Origin: Prototheca cutis
Lineage: Eukaryota; Chlorophyta; Trebouxiophyceae; Chlorellales; Chlorellaceae
Length of the DNA: 64,000 nt
Assembly: GCA_002897115.2 (NCBI GenBank)
Contig: BCIH01000010.1
Span: 341,475 to 405,474 of the forward strand
Direction: 5' to 3'
In this document: positions 1 through 11,588 of the stretch, in pieces
Position numbering within the stretch: position 1 is the stretch's first letter
How the letters are laid out: the number at the start of each line of letters is the position of its first letter
The notes under the pieces: model-generated
What the model was told of the DNA's origin: nothing
Databases searched by the model: none
Seen by the model: the letters and a program-made list of their open reading frames with translations, nothing else
Position numbers and translations under genes: made by a program

Positions 1-22
1 GGGGGGGGGGGGGGGGGGGGGG
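1..22. repeat. poly-G run at window edge
   Basis: The first 22 bases are all G. Similar homopolymers occur inside introns elsewhere in the window, so this may be genomic or may mark a place where assembly stopped. Confidence 0.9.
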
Positions 23-146
23 ACCCATTCCTTGGCTAAGAGAGTCCAGCAACGGGCGGCTAACAATCTTTGCTGGATGCCCGACCTCCAGCCGCCATGC
101 CCAGCACTCCACCCACGCACTGACCACCCCTGCCCAATGCACAAAG

Positions 147-454
147 GCTTCAAGAGCGCGGCCATCCGGCACGAGCCCTCGACGTACGAGATGCTGTCGC
201 TGATTGGGAGCAGCCAGCCCGTGCGAATCGTGCGGTCGATGTCNAGCCACGCCCTGCGGCGCCTGGGGCCGGCCGCCCGGTCGTTGGGGTCGCCACTCGG
301 CTCGCCCTCGATGCAAGACGGCGAACGCCCGTTTGGGGCCACCAGACTCGAAGAAGAGGAGGAAGATGTGCCAGCAAATGAGGCCGATCTGTCAAAGGAG
401 TGTGATGGGGGTTCACCCTTGCCCATCACGGAGGAGGAGCAGGCGTCAGAATGA
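147..454 (+). CDS. 3' terminal exon of an unidentified gene (partial)
   Basis: An open frame ends in TGA at 452-454. It reads from a possible 3' splice site (AAAG at 143-146) through a Ser/Arg-rich stretch and then a very acidic tail with a run of five glutamates at roughly residues 70-74 of the exon. The left part of the gene lies outside the window or behind the poly-G run. I do not recognise the family. The acidic, Ser-rich composition suggests a regulatory C-terminal tail, but that is a guess. The exon start and frame are supported only by openness and composition. One N lies in the exon. Confidence 0.4.
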
Positions 455-799
455 GCCACTGTGTACGAACCGTTGCAGGGAAATGAACCTCGCCTGCCAA
501 ACATGCATGTGGCGCTCCCTGCATGAAGAGGCACCGTGTCCGAACCCTGNCTTCCAATTTTGCTGTGTGCCAAAGGACAGCACGATGTCGCCTGCATGGC
601 GCTTGCCTTTATTGTATTTTGAAAGTGCACTTCTTGCCGTTTGTTTAGGCAAACCCTGTGAGAANTTGCTTACCACCACCGTGGTGCGTGCATGGGATGC
701 CTCATCGAGGGGAATTTTTCGGGGTTTTCTCCCTTTAATTGTCAGGTTTGGTGCCCACTGGAGGGCGTGGCGGGACCCCGAACCCCCAAATGAAACCTC
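455..799. other. convergent intergenic region
   Basis: It lies between the stop of the left-edge gene (+) and the stop of RFC3 (-) and is presumably both 3' UTRs. I see no coding signal, RNA gene or TGTAA motif in it. Confidence 0.6.
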
Positions 800-3058
800 T
801 CAAGCCATGGCGGTCAAGAGGAAGTTTTTGTAGTCAGCCATGAACCGAGCGATGAATGCCTCGATGTGGAAGATGGGCTTGGAGCCCTCCTGGAGCCGGT
901 GCTCAAACAGGGCCGCCTGCTCTGCCACGGATTGCCGAAGCTCGTCGTCCAGATTCTGCATCAGCTCCGTCGCCAGCCGCCGCATAATAACCTGCATGGA
1001 AGGACGCATGGTGGTGGTGGTGGTCGTCAGACACCGGTCGTGTGCGGACANGCANACACTCCTACTTGGTCTCTGGCAACCGCGGTCTGCACCCCACCCA
1101 AGGAGCATGGGCACACGCCAGGGAACATGCGAAAGAAAAACATCACCACAGGAGCGCGGGCCACTGGAAGCGGCATACCATCCCCCGCCCCCAGCACACC
1201 CACCCACCCATGAACCAACCGACCTCTGGGGGGATGCAGTTGACCAGCAGTTCGTAAATCTTGCCGCGCACGACAAACAGGCGCTTGGGACTCTGCTCAG
1301 CACGAATGTCGGCTGCAATCTCCTGCAGGACACGTGGGATTTGGACAGGTCGGTCAGCTGGTGCACGGTGATGGAGTTACGAGAATAATAATGCTGAGGA
1401 TTTTCCATCGATGGCGGGGTTGACGGCCAAAAGGTCATGACGACCTCTCCCCAGCTCCAACCGTTCAACCAACCCCAGCTTCCCGCCAGCTTCCAAACCC
1501 CTTTACCATACGTACCCCGATGTACATCTCCCAGTCGGCCAGGGCCACGGGCTGGGCATCCTGCAGCGGGAACTGCGCTGCTCGGCACGTCTCCAGAGAA
1601 AGCAGAGCCTTGCGCAAGTTGCGCCCGCTCGCGGCCGCGATGCGNGATCCCAGCGCCGCGGGAAGCGCAAAGCCCTCTGCGGCGGCCACGGCCTGCAGCC
1701 TCGCCTCAATCTGCGCCGGCGTGGGCGACGCCACCCGCACGCACAGGCACCGTGATCGCACGGGCTCAATCACCTGCGCACACAGGATTGCGTATCNAGG
1801 CGTAACTCCCTCTCCCCGAGCATCCCCGCTCCCCACACCAAAACTATATCAAGCCCCTCGTCAACCTTGGAGACATTTGTGCAACAGAGGACGATGCGGC
1901 AGGCGGCAGTGTACTTCTCCATTGTCCGGCGGAGCGAGTGCTGCGCCTCCTTGCTCATGCGGTCCACCTCGTTCAAGATCAGCATCTGCACTTGGAAGCG
2001 CGGCAAGGTGATTGATGCGGTCTCTGTCTTTTGAGGGGGACACGAGATGCTGGGGACCATGCAGCGAGCCGAATTTTCCTCAAACTTTCCTCGAACGTTC
2101 CTCTCACACACACAACCAGCCATACTTTGAAACCCTGCACGCCACCGACTCCAACAGGTCTGCTCCGCGCCATCTCCTGAATGATTTCCTGCACCACGTA
2201 CCTGTGTCACAAGGTTGGAGTGTGCAAGCGTATGTGGGTGTAGCTCTGGGTGCGGGTACCGGGTGGAGTCCTCNCCCTGGAAGGAGTCCCTTGGTGCCCT
2301 CCCCCTCCTACCTCCCACCCAAACCACCATTCGCAAAGAACAATCTGCCACCTGTCATTGTTGCCCACGTCGCTGGGGTTGAGTTCCATGTGGTGTGCAC
2401 TGGCCAGCGTGGTAAACTCCACCTCGAGCGTCCGCGTTGGCAACTCGATCTTCCAGGGCTTGCACTCCACTTTCAACTGCACGCAGTCCGCTGACGGAAG
2501 GAACCATTGCATTCCTTCAGTCTGATTCCCACAGCCCTACGCTGGCACTGCACAGCAACCATGCAACAGCTACTTCCAGCCTGCTGTAGCTGGGGNATTT
2601 GGCACGGGGTGNTCATCCCTGGATCGTCCAAGAGATCGCCTGCAACACCCCGCAGGCGCACCTTGTCGATGGCATCCCCNTACACCTCTCGGAGCAGGGC
2701 CAGGATGAGCGTCTTCTTGCCCGCCCCATGGGGCCCATAGAACAGGGTGTGTGGNCAGTCGTGCTTGGCCACCTACAATGGAAGCAGGGGTCGGAGGGGG
2801 TGGGTAGGAGGGAAGACCATGGGTCTAAGGCAACCAGCCTCCCTCACCATTCCCTCCCATGAACCCACGACCGGCCGCACCAGCTTGGAAAGGTTCCGGG
2901 CGATGCCATCATGCAGCTCAAATTCCCCAAGATGCTTCGGAGAGTACTGCATGANAGAGTGGGGCTCAGGGGTGTGAGGGGATCGCCAATGGCACAGGGC
3001 CTTGGATCACGTCGGACGCCAGCATGACGCCATGCCTCACCTTGTCCGCGAACAGCAT
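800..3058 (-). CDS. RFC3: replication factor C subunit 3 (38-kDa clamp-loader subunit)
   Basis: This small RFC subunit (human RFC3, yeast Rfc5) helps load PCNA at primer ends in the nucleus. The nine-exon model, in transcript order, is 3058-3041, 2946-2881, 2772-2662, 2476-2352, 2201-2126, 1985-1866, 1773-1516, 1322-1224, 991-800. All junctions are GT-AG with consistent phase. The product is 354 residues against 356 in human. Visible motifs are the N-terminal DKYSPKHL box, Walker A GPHGAGKKT at residues 41-49, a NEVD Walker B variant at 137-140 and the SRC box at 179-181. The C-terminal collar domain aligns to the end (LEAFIARFM-like). The degenerate Walker B is normal for this subunit. The first exon is only 18 bases, and its start was chosen because it completes the family N-terminus. 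Several N bases fall in introns and exons without shifting frame. Confidence 0.96.
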
Positions 3059-3868
3059 CTTCCCTATCTATGGGGGCGATCCCTAACGTTCACGCCACTT
3101 GATCATTTGCATATGACATGCAAGAGACAGCATGTGTGCCCCGTCGCCGCTGATGGTGCCATTGNCAATCGGAGGGACTTCCCAGTCAGGGACGAGTCTC
3201 ATTTCAAATCACAAAGTCGCGACCTTCCCCGAGATTTTCCCGTGATTTGGCCACACCCGTCGCTGATCCAGCACGANGGCCTCCAGTCAACCGATGGCAA
3301 TCAGCGCCGTACCTTTATGTCCATAGATGCGCTTTCGTGTTCAAGGGTGTGGCATCCCAAGTGACCCGCCATTGTCTGGCAGGCTGCCCTCCAGCCTCAA
3401 AGGCACAAGCCGGGACAAGCAGTACAGGGCCCAGCTTCCCCCTGGTTCCCGCTGATGTTCGATTTGACCTTGACACTACATCACAATGTCATNTGTATCG
3501 AGTGCAAGTGCCAAGTAGATGTCTGCGTTTTGGAACGATGCCTGCTGACCCAGCAAGAGTTTGTGTGTGTCCCTTCGCTCCTTGCCTTCGGTGTGGGTCT
3601 ACGGCGGGGTGATAAGAAGTTTGCCTCAGCGAGGCAATGGGCCCTCAAGGAAAGACAAATAAGGAGAGACGTGTATTGACAATGGCAGGGACAACAGGTT
3701 GGATTTCTTGTTGATCACGACAGTTGNCAGGTGCGCTCGATCTGTTTCCAAAACTTTCTTCCCGCCCCCGGACCCCAACTCAAAACTGGGGTCCGCAGAT
3801 ACTAAAGCCCGCAGCCGTTGGCCCACACTCCCCTCCGAAATGCCTTGCATTCCGCTTTGCTTTTAGCT
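3059..3868. promoter_or_regulatory. divergent promoter region, RFC3 / F-box cyclin
   Basis: This is 810 bases between two start codons on opposite strands. It holds a TTTTCCCG motif at 3235-3242, close to the E2F core TTTCCCGC, about 180 bases upstream of the RFC3 start. I found no coherent coding frame or RNA gene. Confidence 0.5.
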
Positions 3869-5694
3869 ATGCAGCATAGCGGTGCTGTGGGTGTCGCCGC
3901 TCTTCCCGCTGAGTTATGGATTGACGTGTTGAGCCGGCTGAGCGGCCAGGACCTCGGTCGGGCCCTCTGCACCTGCAAAGCCTTCGCGCGGCTCCAGCAG
4001 CCAGCCTGGCAATCCGCATGCTTCAGGAGGTGGAGCAAGTGGTCTACCTACGTCGATCCATCATCCCAATGGCGTCGACAGTACGAGCTGCTGTGCTTGC
4101 GGGAGCTGGCCGAGGACTCGGTGGTCGACCCCCAGCGCATCCGCAGCGGGCAGAGCTTCATCACCGACCGNCACAGAACCGTGCTGGTGGAGTGGATGTG
4201 CGAGGTGCGTGGCCGTTACTGCGGCGATGGGCTGTCCCGTGGGTGCCTGCAAAGTTGCGTGTCCGTTAACCCCCCACCGGCTGTCATTTTTTCGGCAGCT
4301 GGCTCCTGCTGGTTCCAGCGCACCCAGGCATCCCATACNCTTGCGCCCGCAGATTGCCATGGACTGGAATTTGGAGACTGCCATTGCCTTCAAAGCCGTC
4401 TCGTATCTTGATCGTTACCTCATGCAGCGTACTGTTTCTCAGCTTGCACGGTGAGGGCATGACCCTTTTATGGTGTGGTGGGCCCCGGTGTCACTGCAGA
4501 GGCTACACCCCCNGGGCAGTGTAGGTCCGGCTGGCTCTGCATGCGCCCCCTTGGTCTGCACGATTCGATCACGGTCAACCCCCCCCCACATGCGCGCATG
4601 CACGCGCGTTTCCATCCGCTCGCAATCCCTCCCCCGACCTCCTACTCACCGCCACGTCCCCCAACCCACCCGGCCCCCGACTGCCACGACCAAACCCGCA
4701 GCTTTCAGCTCGTGGGCATTGCTTGCCTGCGCACGGCCATGGGCGACATGCGGCAGCCCACCGCCCTGGTGACGGAGAAGCACATGGACGCCGCCACTTT
4801 TGCCTACCTGAGTGACGACACCTACACGGCGGAAGAGGTGGAGGAGGAGACGCGGGTCGTCATACAGCTCGTGACAGACGCGGCCAAGGTCGCCCCAAAC
4901 CCCAAAATGTTCCTCCGGACCTTTTGGTACCGGTCAGTTTTCAAAGGCGTCGCCTCCGCCGACGAGATGCATGTGTACATACTCGCAAGGTGTGGTGGTG
5001 GTTGATGGTATTGCTGGAGTGTCCAGCTGTTTGGGTGGGTGGGTGGGTGGGGTGCCGCTTGCCCAGCAGAGTCAATGGACGGAACACGTCGCCCATGCCC
5101 ACGCTAGCCGCCTCATCTCGGCTCCTTCCATCCCCCTCTAAAATCTTGCAAATGTGCAGTTTCCTGCTCCAGCTGGGCCTGCTCGATCTCGACTGCTCTG
5201 GGTTCAGCGCTTCCCTGCTGGGCGCCGCGTCCCTCCGCGTCGCGCTGGCCTTTTTTGGAAAGGATGAATGGCCCGTCGCGATGCAGCAGTATGCCGTTTA
5301 CTCTGTGGAGGAGCTGGAGGGTGCCTCGGCTCGCTTGATTTCCCTCCAATCGACCCTGGTGNGGCAGTCAGAGGGGGTGGACGAAGTGTGTTGGGGCGCG
5401 GATCGCAGCGCCTACCCCCTGCATTCTTGGGCGATCCTGGGGAAGGGGTGCTGGGTCTCCAACCTTTAAACCAACTCTCCCGAGAGCAAACATGTTGTCC
5501 ATGATTCATTCCTTTCCCAGGAGTGTCCCCAACTCCGGCAAAAGTGGCTGACTTCGCATGAGACTCACGGGTACGAGGAGCATGCTGCGGCCTGGCATCA
5601 TGTGCTCCGTATCGTGGCCAGGCCCTGCGACATGCGTGCGATGCTCCCTGTGGAGGGGCGTGGCACAGATATCGCCGAGCCAATGGAGGCCTGA
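3869..5694 (+). CDS. F-box plus cyclin protein (cyclin F-like)
   Basis: The protein combines a substrate-receptor F-box with a cyclin box, the arrangement of cyclin F. Exons are 3869-4204, 4353-4450, 4702-4989, 5160-5358, 5521-5694, all GT-AG, giving 364 residues. The F-box is at about residues 11-50 (LPAELWIDVLSRL followed by a C-K pair). The cyclin N fold starts near residue 95 (RTVLVEWM, the MRAILVDW-like motif), followed by SYLDRYL and FQLVGIACL. The cyclin C fold is in exons 4 and 5 (FLLQLGLLDLDC). The start is ATG 3869 because the upstream ATG at 3840 runs into a stop. Inference: it may direct SCF ubiquitination during the cell cycle. The F-box and the cyclin fold are clear, but the exact subfamily is not. 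Confidence 0.88.
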
Positions 5695-6528
5695 CTGTAG
5701 GCCATGCTTTCNTTGGCGGCGACGACAACCCCGCACTGCTGCCCTTTGTTACGCTTACGCCGGTNCANCCTCCCTCACTCCCGCTGAAACACGCGGTGAC
5801 CGGCGACCTTTACAATCGTCTCTTTCTCCACATGCTGTTGACGATGGCCTGGGGACGCCAAGGCATGCGCACGTCCTTGCTCCCGCCGGTGCCCTTTTCT
5901 TCTTCCCTTGCCGACAGATCCCTGCATCCATCCCAGGGCACCCCGGGATCCCGTTTTTTTGGCATGCGTGCGCATGCACCATCTCCAAGTCACAAGGGGT
6001 GGGGGCATTGAGGGATCAAGCAGGGTATACTTGGGGTCAAGCTGCNCGACTCTTGCAATAGTTCTGGCGGCGGCAACATTGACCAACCCTCTCTGCCNTG
6101 CTGGCGCCCAACCCTTTGGTCTCTTTCCAATCCCACTCAATGCGCCCCCTTCCCCCTTGCTCTGCATGTGCTGTGNCTTCTTGTAGCGTCAATCCATGCT
6201 CATATCCTCCTCATCAACCCAGCACTTGCATTTGCACACTTTCAAAGCCCTTTTTTCCAGTTTCTTTCTCCTCTCCCTTTCTTTCAAGGTACGCTGCCGA
6301 CGTCGACCTTTGCGGCTGGCAAGGGNAGAGTTATGGTGGGTTGGGGCTGCTTGCCCACAAGGCTCCTTTACGATGACCGTGACACTGAAGTGGCGAGGGC
6401 GGTCGGTTGGATTGGAGAGTAGCTTCTTTTGGTAGAGCAGTATATCTGTCTGCAATCAGGCCCTTCTTAGGGTTGCACAGANTCCTGTAGGTCCAAAACA
6501 GAGACCCCTGCTGNTCCGGTGGCAGTCT
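5695..6528. other. convergent intergenic region
   Basis: This is 834 bases between the cyclin stop (+) and the EFG1 stop (-). On the minus strand a TGTAA (TTACA at 5809-5813) lies about 715 bases beyond EFG1, too far to be convincing as its poly(A) signal. The stretch has several N bases and T-rich segments around 6230-6290. I see no supported gene. Confidence 0.5.
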
Positions 6529-7940
6529 TCACTCCTTCTTTTTCCGGCGCTTCCTGCCGCCCTCTGCACGTGTCCGCAGCGGCCCNTCGTTGGCTGCCGG
6601 TTCCTGCTGCCGAGTCTTAGGCGGGGGTCCGGCCCGCTTGCGGGGCCCTGCTGCAGCGCGGCTGTCATCGCCCTTGGTTGTAAGACTCTTTCCTTCGCCA
6701 GATGCAAAGGGTGCAGCACGGTGTGTCGGTTGTCTTTGTGCAGGGCGTTCCCCGGNCTGTGTTGCTGGNGGCNGTCTCTTGTTGACAGTGCCGGCGGCTG
6801 CCGGCTTGGTTCTGTCTGCNGTGGAGACACCACATGTGACGGCTGGTGGCTGTCGGCGTGTGGCCCTAGCGTTGGCAGTCGGTGCCGCCCGACGTGGACC
6901 AGCAGCAGCAGCAGCAGCAGCGTCTCCCTCCCCCCGGAGGGCAGGCTTGCCATTCCTCTTTGGCTTTGGCAGCGGCGCACGCAGCGCCTCCATCCGTGAA
7001 GTTGGCGGACGTGCTGGTTGCTGCACATCTGCTGCGCCGTCGTCGAGCTCGCTCTCGTTCTCCTCGTCACCATCCGAGAGGAAGAAGTCATCGTCCTCTT
7101 TCTCGGTCGCCGCACGGTCGTCGATGCCGTCTTCTGTGGTGGGAGTTCCCTTGCCACCATCGGTCCCCGGCAGCAGACGCTCGCGCACCGCGCGGCCCTC
7201 GTCGGCCTCTCCCAGCAGTGCAGCCTCGGCCAAGCCTTTGGCCACCAGCTCCCTNAGCCGGGTCCGCTCGGCCTGCACCTGCGCCGCACCTTGCTCGTCG
7301 GTCGGCGTGACCAGGATGGAAACGTACTTTTCTCCCTTTGGAAAGTGCAGCACATAATCCAGGTCAGCACGGGCTGCAGCTAGCTGCTCTGCGGCCGCGG
7401 TGGCCGCCGCGGTGTCGGGCTCTGCGGCCGCCAATGCCGCCTGTGCGCGCGCTAGGCGCCGCTCCACCTTGACACGCTCAAAGAAGCGGACTCTGTGATA
7501 CCGGATGGCGTATTTGCGCTCCAGTTCGCTCTGTCGCTGTGCAGCCCANCCGGCCTCCAGCTCCGCCAGCCGTGCCTCCTGCCGTGCCCGCAGGCCCTCG
7601 TCCAGGCCCTCCTGCATGGGTGATTGGAGTATGCACGCATGTGTGCGTGTGCGTGTGTGTGTGTGTGTCAGTTGGAACACTCCTAGGCAACTCCCAATAT
7701 CGATACTTAGGCTGTGGTGGTGGGCAAAGAGCACAGCTCTCCACGCCTCATACTCTTCACCACCCCCAAGCTGACCTTCTCGAGCAGACGCTTGACGGAG
7801 CGGACTTGGTTTTTGAAGCTGGCAGGGGTTTTACGCTTGCTTTTTTTGGATGTATTCATCGCCTTGTCCCGCCGGGCAGCGCCCTTGCTCAGGGCCCGGG
7901 GCCCCGAAGCCCGCTGCCTTGGCCCCTGGGCCATTGCCAT
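6529..7940 (-). CDS. EFG1: rRNA-processing protein EFG1 homologue
   Basis: EFG1 is a nucleolar factor of the small-subunit processome needed for early 18S rRNA cleavage. The model has two exons, 7940-7776 and 7611-6529, GT-AG and phase 0, giving 415 residues. The family core is clear: a basic N-terminus with FKNQVRSVKRLLEK, then a helical segment with KYAIRYHRVRFFERVKVERR, then LDYVLHFPKGEKYVSIL. The region after about residue 170 is low-complexity: acidic, then Ala-rich (a GCT/CAG triplet run at 6901-6921), ending in a very basic KRRKKKE tail that looks like a nucleolar signal. Yeast Efg1 is about 233 residues, so this tail is extra. A second in-frame ATG at 7934 could be the start instead. 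Confidence 0.9.
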
Positions 7941-8297
7941 GGGCCCCTGACGCCAGGCACGGAGCTGCGGACGTTTATGCCTGCATTACTTACGTCCTTA
8001 TATTCTAATGTATTTTCCACAATGCAGTTTGGCCATGCAAGGGAGCATAGAACTGGTATTCATGAGCCCACAGTTCCGAAATGCTCCCATTCCAGGCGCG
8101 CTGGGGCTGCCAACAAGCCCGGTCATCCCTTTTCGACGCCCCGTCCCTCATGGGAAATCCTTTAATTTGCCTCATGGACATGCACCTGAGAAACTTGGAT
8201 TTGAATTTATACTGCTGTTCTGATTCCAGATACTGGTTCTCTGTAATGTACACCGCATCCCCCGTCACAGTGGAAATGCATCACCTCCAAGGTAACA
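7941..8297. other. tandem intergenic region upstream of EFG1
   Basis: It lies between the EFG1 start and the TGD4 stop, both on the minus strand, and must hold the TGD4 3' UTR and the EFG1 promoter. The part around 7980-8290 is more AT-rich than its surroundings. I see no gene in it. Confidence 0.5.
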
Positions 8298-8853
8298 TCA
8301 AAACAGGTGTAGCTCAGCCATGGCCTCCCGGCGCTGCGGGCAGCACCAAGCAACCAAGCGGGCGGCACCCCCCGCCCCCGGGAGCGCACAATCNAGACCA
8401 AGGACGGTGTCCAGGCGGGAAGCCCGGACGCTCAGCGCCGTTGCCAGAAGCCCGTGCACGGTGGAACGGTCTCCTGGGCGTGCGGGGACAAAGGTGGGGT
8501 CCAGCGCAAACCTCGCTTCGCAGCGTGCTCGGACAGGGCCCCATATTTGCTGTGCCAGCGACACAGACAGCGCGTGCCAGGTCCCCCGGCCCTCCAGCGC
8601 AAAGGCCGGGTGCGCGTCGGGGCCCAGGGTCAAGGGCGCGGCGCCCGCCCGGAGACGACCCGCAGGCGACGGTGATCCGGGCCGGGGAAACACAGAGGGC
8701 AGGCCCCCGAGCACGTGCTGCGACGTCAGACCCAGATCCAGTCGCAGGGAAGCCGCGGTGTAGTCCAAGAACCGGCGGCGAAACCGCCCCAGCTGCCCGC
8801 TCACGGCCGCCGTCAGAAACACACGCAGACTGGTGCTTCTGCAGTGGTGGAGC

Positions 8854-8914
<61 letters not shown>

Positions 8915-11292
8915 CAACAGCAATTGCCATTGCAGATACCAAATGCACGAGCCACGGGATGCAATGGCTCGATGCAATGAGGCAGCTCACCTACGCGTGC
9001 GCCAGCATCCAGAAAGTTACGCACATTACGATACCCTTCCCACCCCAAAACAGAAAAGATCTTGCACCTTAAGTACGGTTCCCAGGCATCGCGACCGGCT
9101 TGGGAGAGGAGACTGACTGAAGAGGCCCGGCGTCTGGACTGCGACAGCGGCATTGGTTCACCAGCCGGAAGAAATGGCAGACCAACGCCGGCCGGGAGGG
9201 GCATGCGGCCCAGACAACCCAGCGATCCACCCAACTTGATGTGTGGCCCGCCCACAAACAGGCTGTATGGCTGGCGGGGCGCGGTCTTGCTCGAGTTGCG
9301 GACTGGCTGCACGGCGCCAAACGCGTCGGCCTGTGCCCTGTCTAGGCAGGCCTGCAGCTTCCTGATCCCTTGCATCAGCGACAGCACCCCAGCATTCAAC
9401 TGGCCGAGGGCTGTCGAGGGTGGCGGCGGCCTGGGGGGTTGGGGTCTGGATTGGAGGGCACCGTGGTGTGATGACCCCGGCACAGAGGCAGTACTGTGGG
9501 CCTGTGTCTCAACCGCGTCGTCGATGGGCGCCATGAAATCCTCAAGCGCCACGGGCGACTGATGCATGGAATCATCCGGGGTTGTCGCACCAAAGCCGTC
9601 GACGCTTGCCGTTGTGCTGCCATCGTCGTTCCCTCGCGCCGTCTGCCACTCCGCCGCAGTCTTGCCCATGGGCCCAGAAACGGATTCACCGGCTTCCTCC
9701 TCGAGACAGTCCTTTTCAGTTGACAGTCCGTCGCCAGCGGCTTCAGAGCTCCGGCTCTTGGCCTGCTGCTCTGGAACCCCCCCGCCAGCCGTCCGGCGTG
9801 GATCTGTGATGGGCCGGGCACGAGGCAGCTGGGCCTTGTTCCCGGCTGCCCCGCCGGCAGCGCGGCCTCTCCAGAGCACGGCCTCGCCTTCCACTGCCAC
9901 AGCCCCTTGGACACACACCGCGGCACGGAGTGGCCCCTTACCATCGCCGCGCTCCGGCGCGGCCGTCTGATACAGGCCGACCCGGTACTGCACGCCGTCG
10001 CCGCGGTCGGGGGCCGTGGCGAGGTCCAGCGCGGCGGCCAGGGGCACCCGGGCAGTGCAGGGGCCCGCGCCCAACGACCCCGGGTCCACGCACTCCTGGT
10101 TCAACGCCAGCGCAGCACACAGCTCGTGTCCGGGCAGTGCCAGCCGCAGTTTTGCCGCGGCTCGTCCAGGAGGGCTTCCAACGGCGCTGTCGGCGGTCCC
10201 AGCGTCTGTTTCTCCGGTCAATGCAGTAGTGCTGCCATGCCTACGTCGCGCGTGGGTACGCCAGGTGGGGGCAGTACTGCGATGCCCGTCGCCGTCGTCG
10301 TCGCTGGTGTCGCCGCTGTAACCCTCGTCACTGTCGCCAGCCGACAGCCGGCGCCAGGACGGGCGTCGGCCCCCGCCACGGCCGCCGTGTCTTCTCGAAC
10401 AGTCGGGAGACTTTCGGCCCTCATGCGCCAGTCGCACGCTGTGCAGCAGCGGCCGCAGGCTGTCCGCCTCTGCTAGGATGTTTAACGTCAGTATTCTGTG
10501 CCGTGGTTTAATAAAATGGAGTGGCGGGGTGTGAACGATGCGGAGCTTGCGAGGCTTCGCAATGGCCGACCAAGACAGAAAGGGGCCCAGGCAGCAGGCC
10601 CGCCATCGCGTACATTTACGAGTCTCGATCACCAACCACATCAATCCGCCTCACACCCAGGCACAGACATACCTGGCCAGTTGGACGTGCAGGCGGGCGC
10701 AGGTGCCATAGTTGGAGGGATCCCGGAGGGGGTCCAAGCGCCTGGCCCTGTCAGCACGGGCGGCCTGGGTCGCCGCTTGTTGGGCCTTGAGCCGCGTTCC
10801 CAGGGCCAGCCACCATGACTGGCCACCCAGCTTGGTCAGCACCCTGTCCAGCACCTGGAGTGGTTTAGTTGATGTTTGGGGGGAGGAGGGGGCCTCAGAG
10901 GCATGTCCTTGTCAAGGATCTCACCCATGCAACGTGCAACTCAGTACTGGAGATCAATCAGCAAATGGATAACCAAACACGGTCATGTGCCGTGAAATCA
11001 AGGCGCATGGCACTACAATGCCATCCTAACTCCCCCCTCTGCGCACCAGGCCGCCGCTTTCCCCGCAGTAGGCTGGCACGACGGGGAGGCCACCTGCCTG
11101 GGCTGCCAGCAGCTGCTGCATGCGAGAGGTCCCCGGCGGGGTCGTCAGGCCGAGGGGCACCGGTTCGCAGGGCAGGGACTGACCCTTGCCATCGATGCTG
11201 CGCGGGGAGGCCACCTCCTGGCCCCAGAACTGGCTGTTGATGGCCCCGCGGACCTCCTGCCGGGTGCGCACCCGTTCCGGCACGATCGGCAT
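8298..11292 (-). CDS. TGD4: TGD4-like chloroplast outer-envelope lipid transfer protein
   Basis: TGD4 is a plant outer-envelope phosphatidate-binding barrel that acts in ER-to-plastid lipid import with the TGD1-2-3 ABC transporter. Exons in transcript order are 11292-11047, 10854-10673, 10495-9068, 8838-8298, GT-AG and phase-consistent, giving 798 residues. The N-terminus matches the family pattern NSQFW...PLGL (residues 18-50). The centre has ALALNQECVDPGSLG and VPLAAALDLAT. The C-terminal part has PYSLFVGGPHIKLGGSLG, FRRRFLDYTAASLRLD, SVSLAQQIWGPV and ends in AELHLF, like the plant ELRFFE end. Arabidopsis TGD4 is about 480 residues. The extra length is a Ser/Pro/acidic insert in exon 3. The last intron (8839-9067) contains a 58-base homopolymer. 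Confidence 0.85.
8856..8913. repeat. 58-base poly-G (poly-C on the coding strand)
   Basis: An uninterrupted run of 58 G sits in the last TGD4 intron. On the transcribed strand it is poly-C ending 17 bases before the 3' splice site, where a pyrimidine tract belongs. Confidence 0.95.
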
Positions 11293-11588
11293 AACGAGCT
11301 TCGGGGCCCCGCCCGATCAAGCCATGGATGACGTCGTCAGTGACCCATGTGCATTCCTAATGATTTCCCAATGATGCTGCGGCAATGCTGCCCTGGCGGC
11401 CAAGGTCTTTTCCGCGAACGACCTCGTGCGCTGCAACCAAACCACTGGGGCTTTTCCTTTCGGGTCGGGTCGTTCAAACATTTCTTGGAGCCGCCAATGG
11501 AAGCACCACACTGGCAGCTCCTCTTGTGATAGACCAGCACATCCCTTGCGACAAAGGGTCCCTTCTGCAACACGATTATACACCAGGA

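Noticed and set aside
8298..8990. A poly-proline N-terminus in frame with the last TGD4 exon
   Set aside because: It is the intronic poly-C translated. Splicing from 9068 to 8838 restores both the phase and the family alignment.
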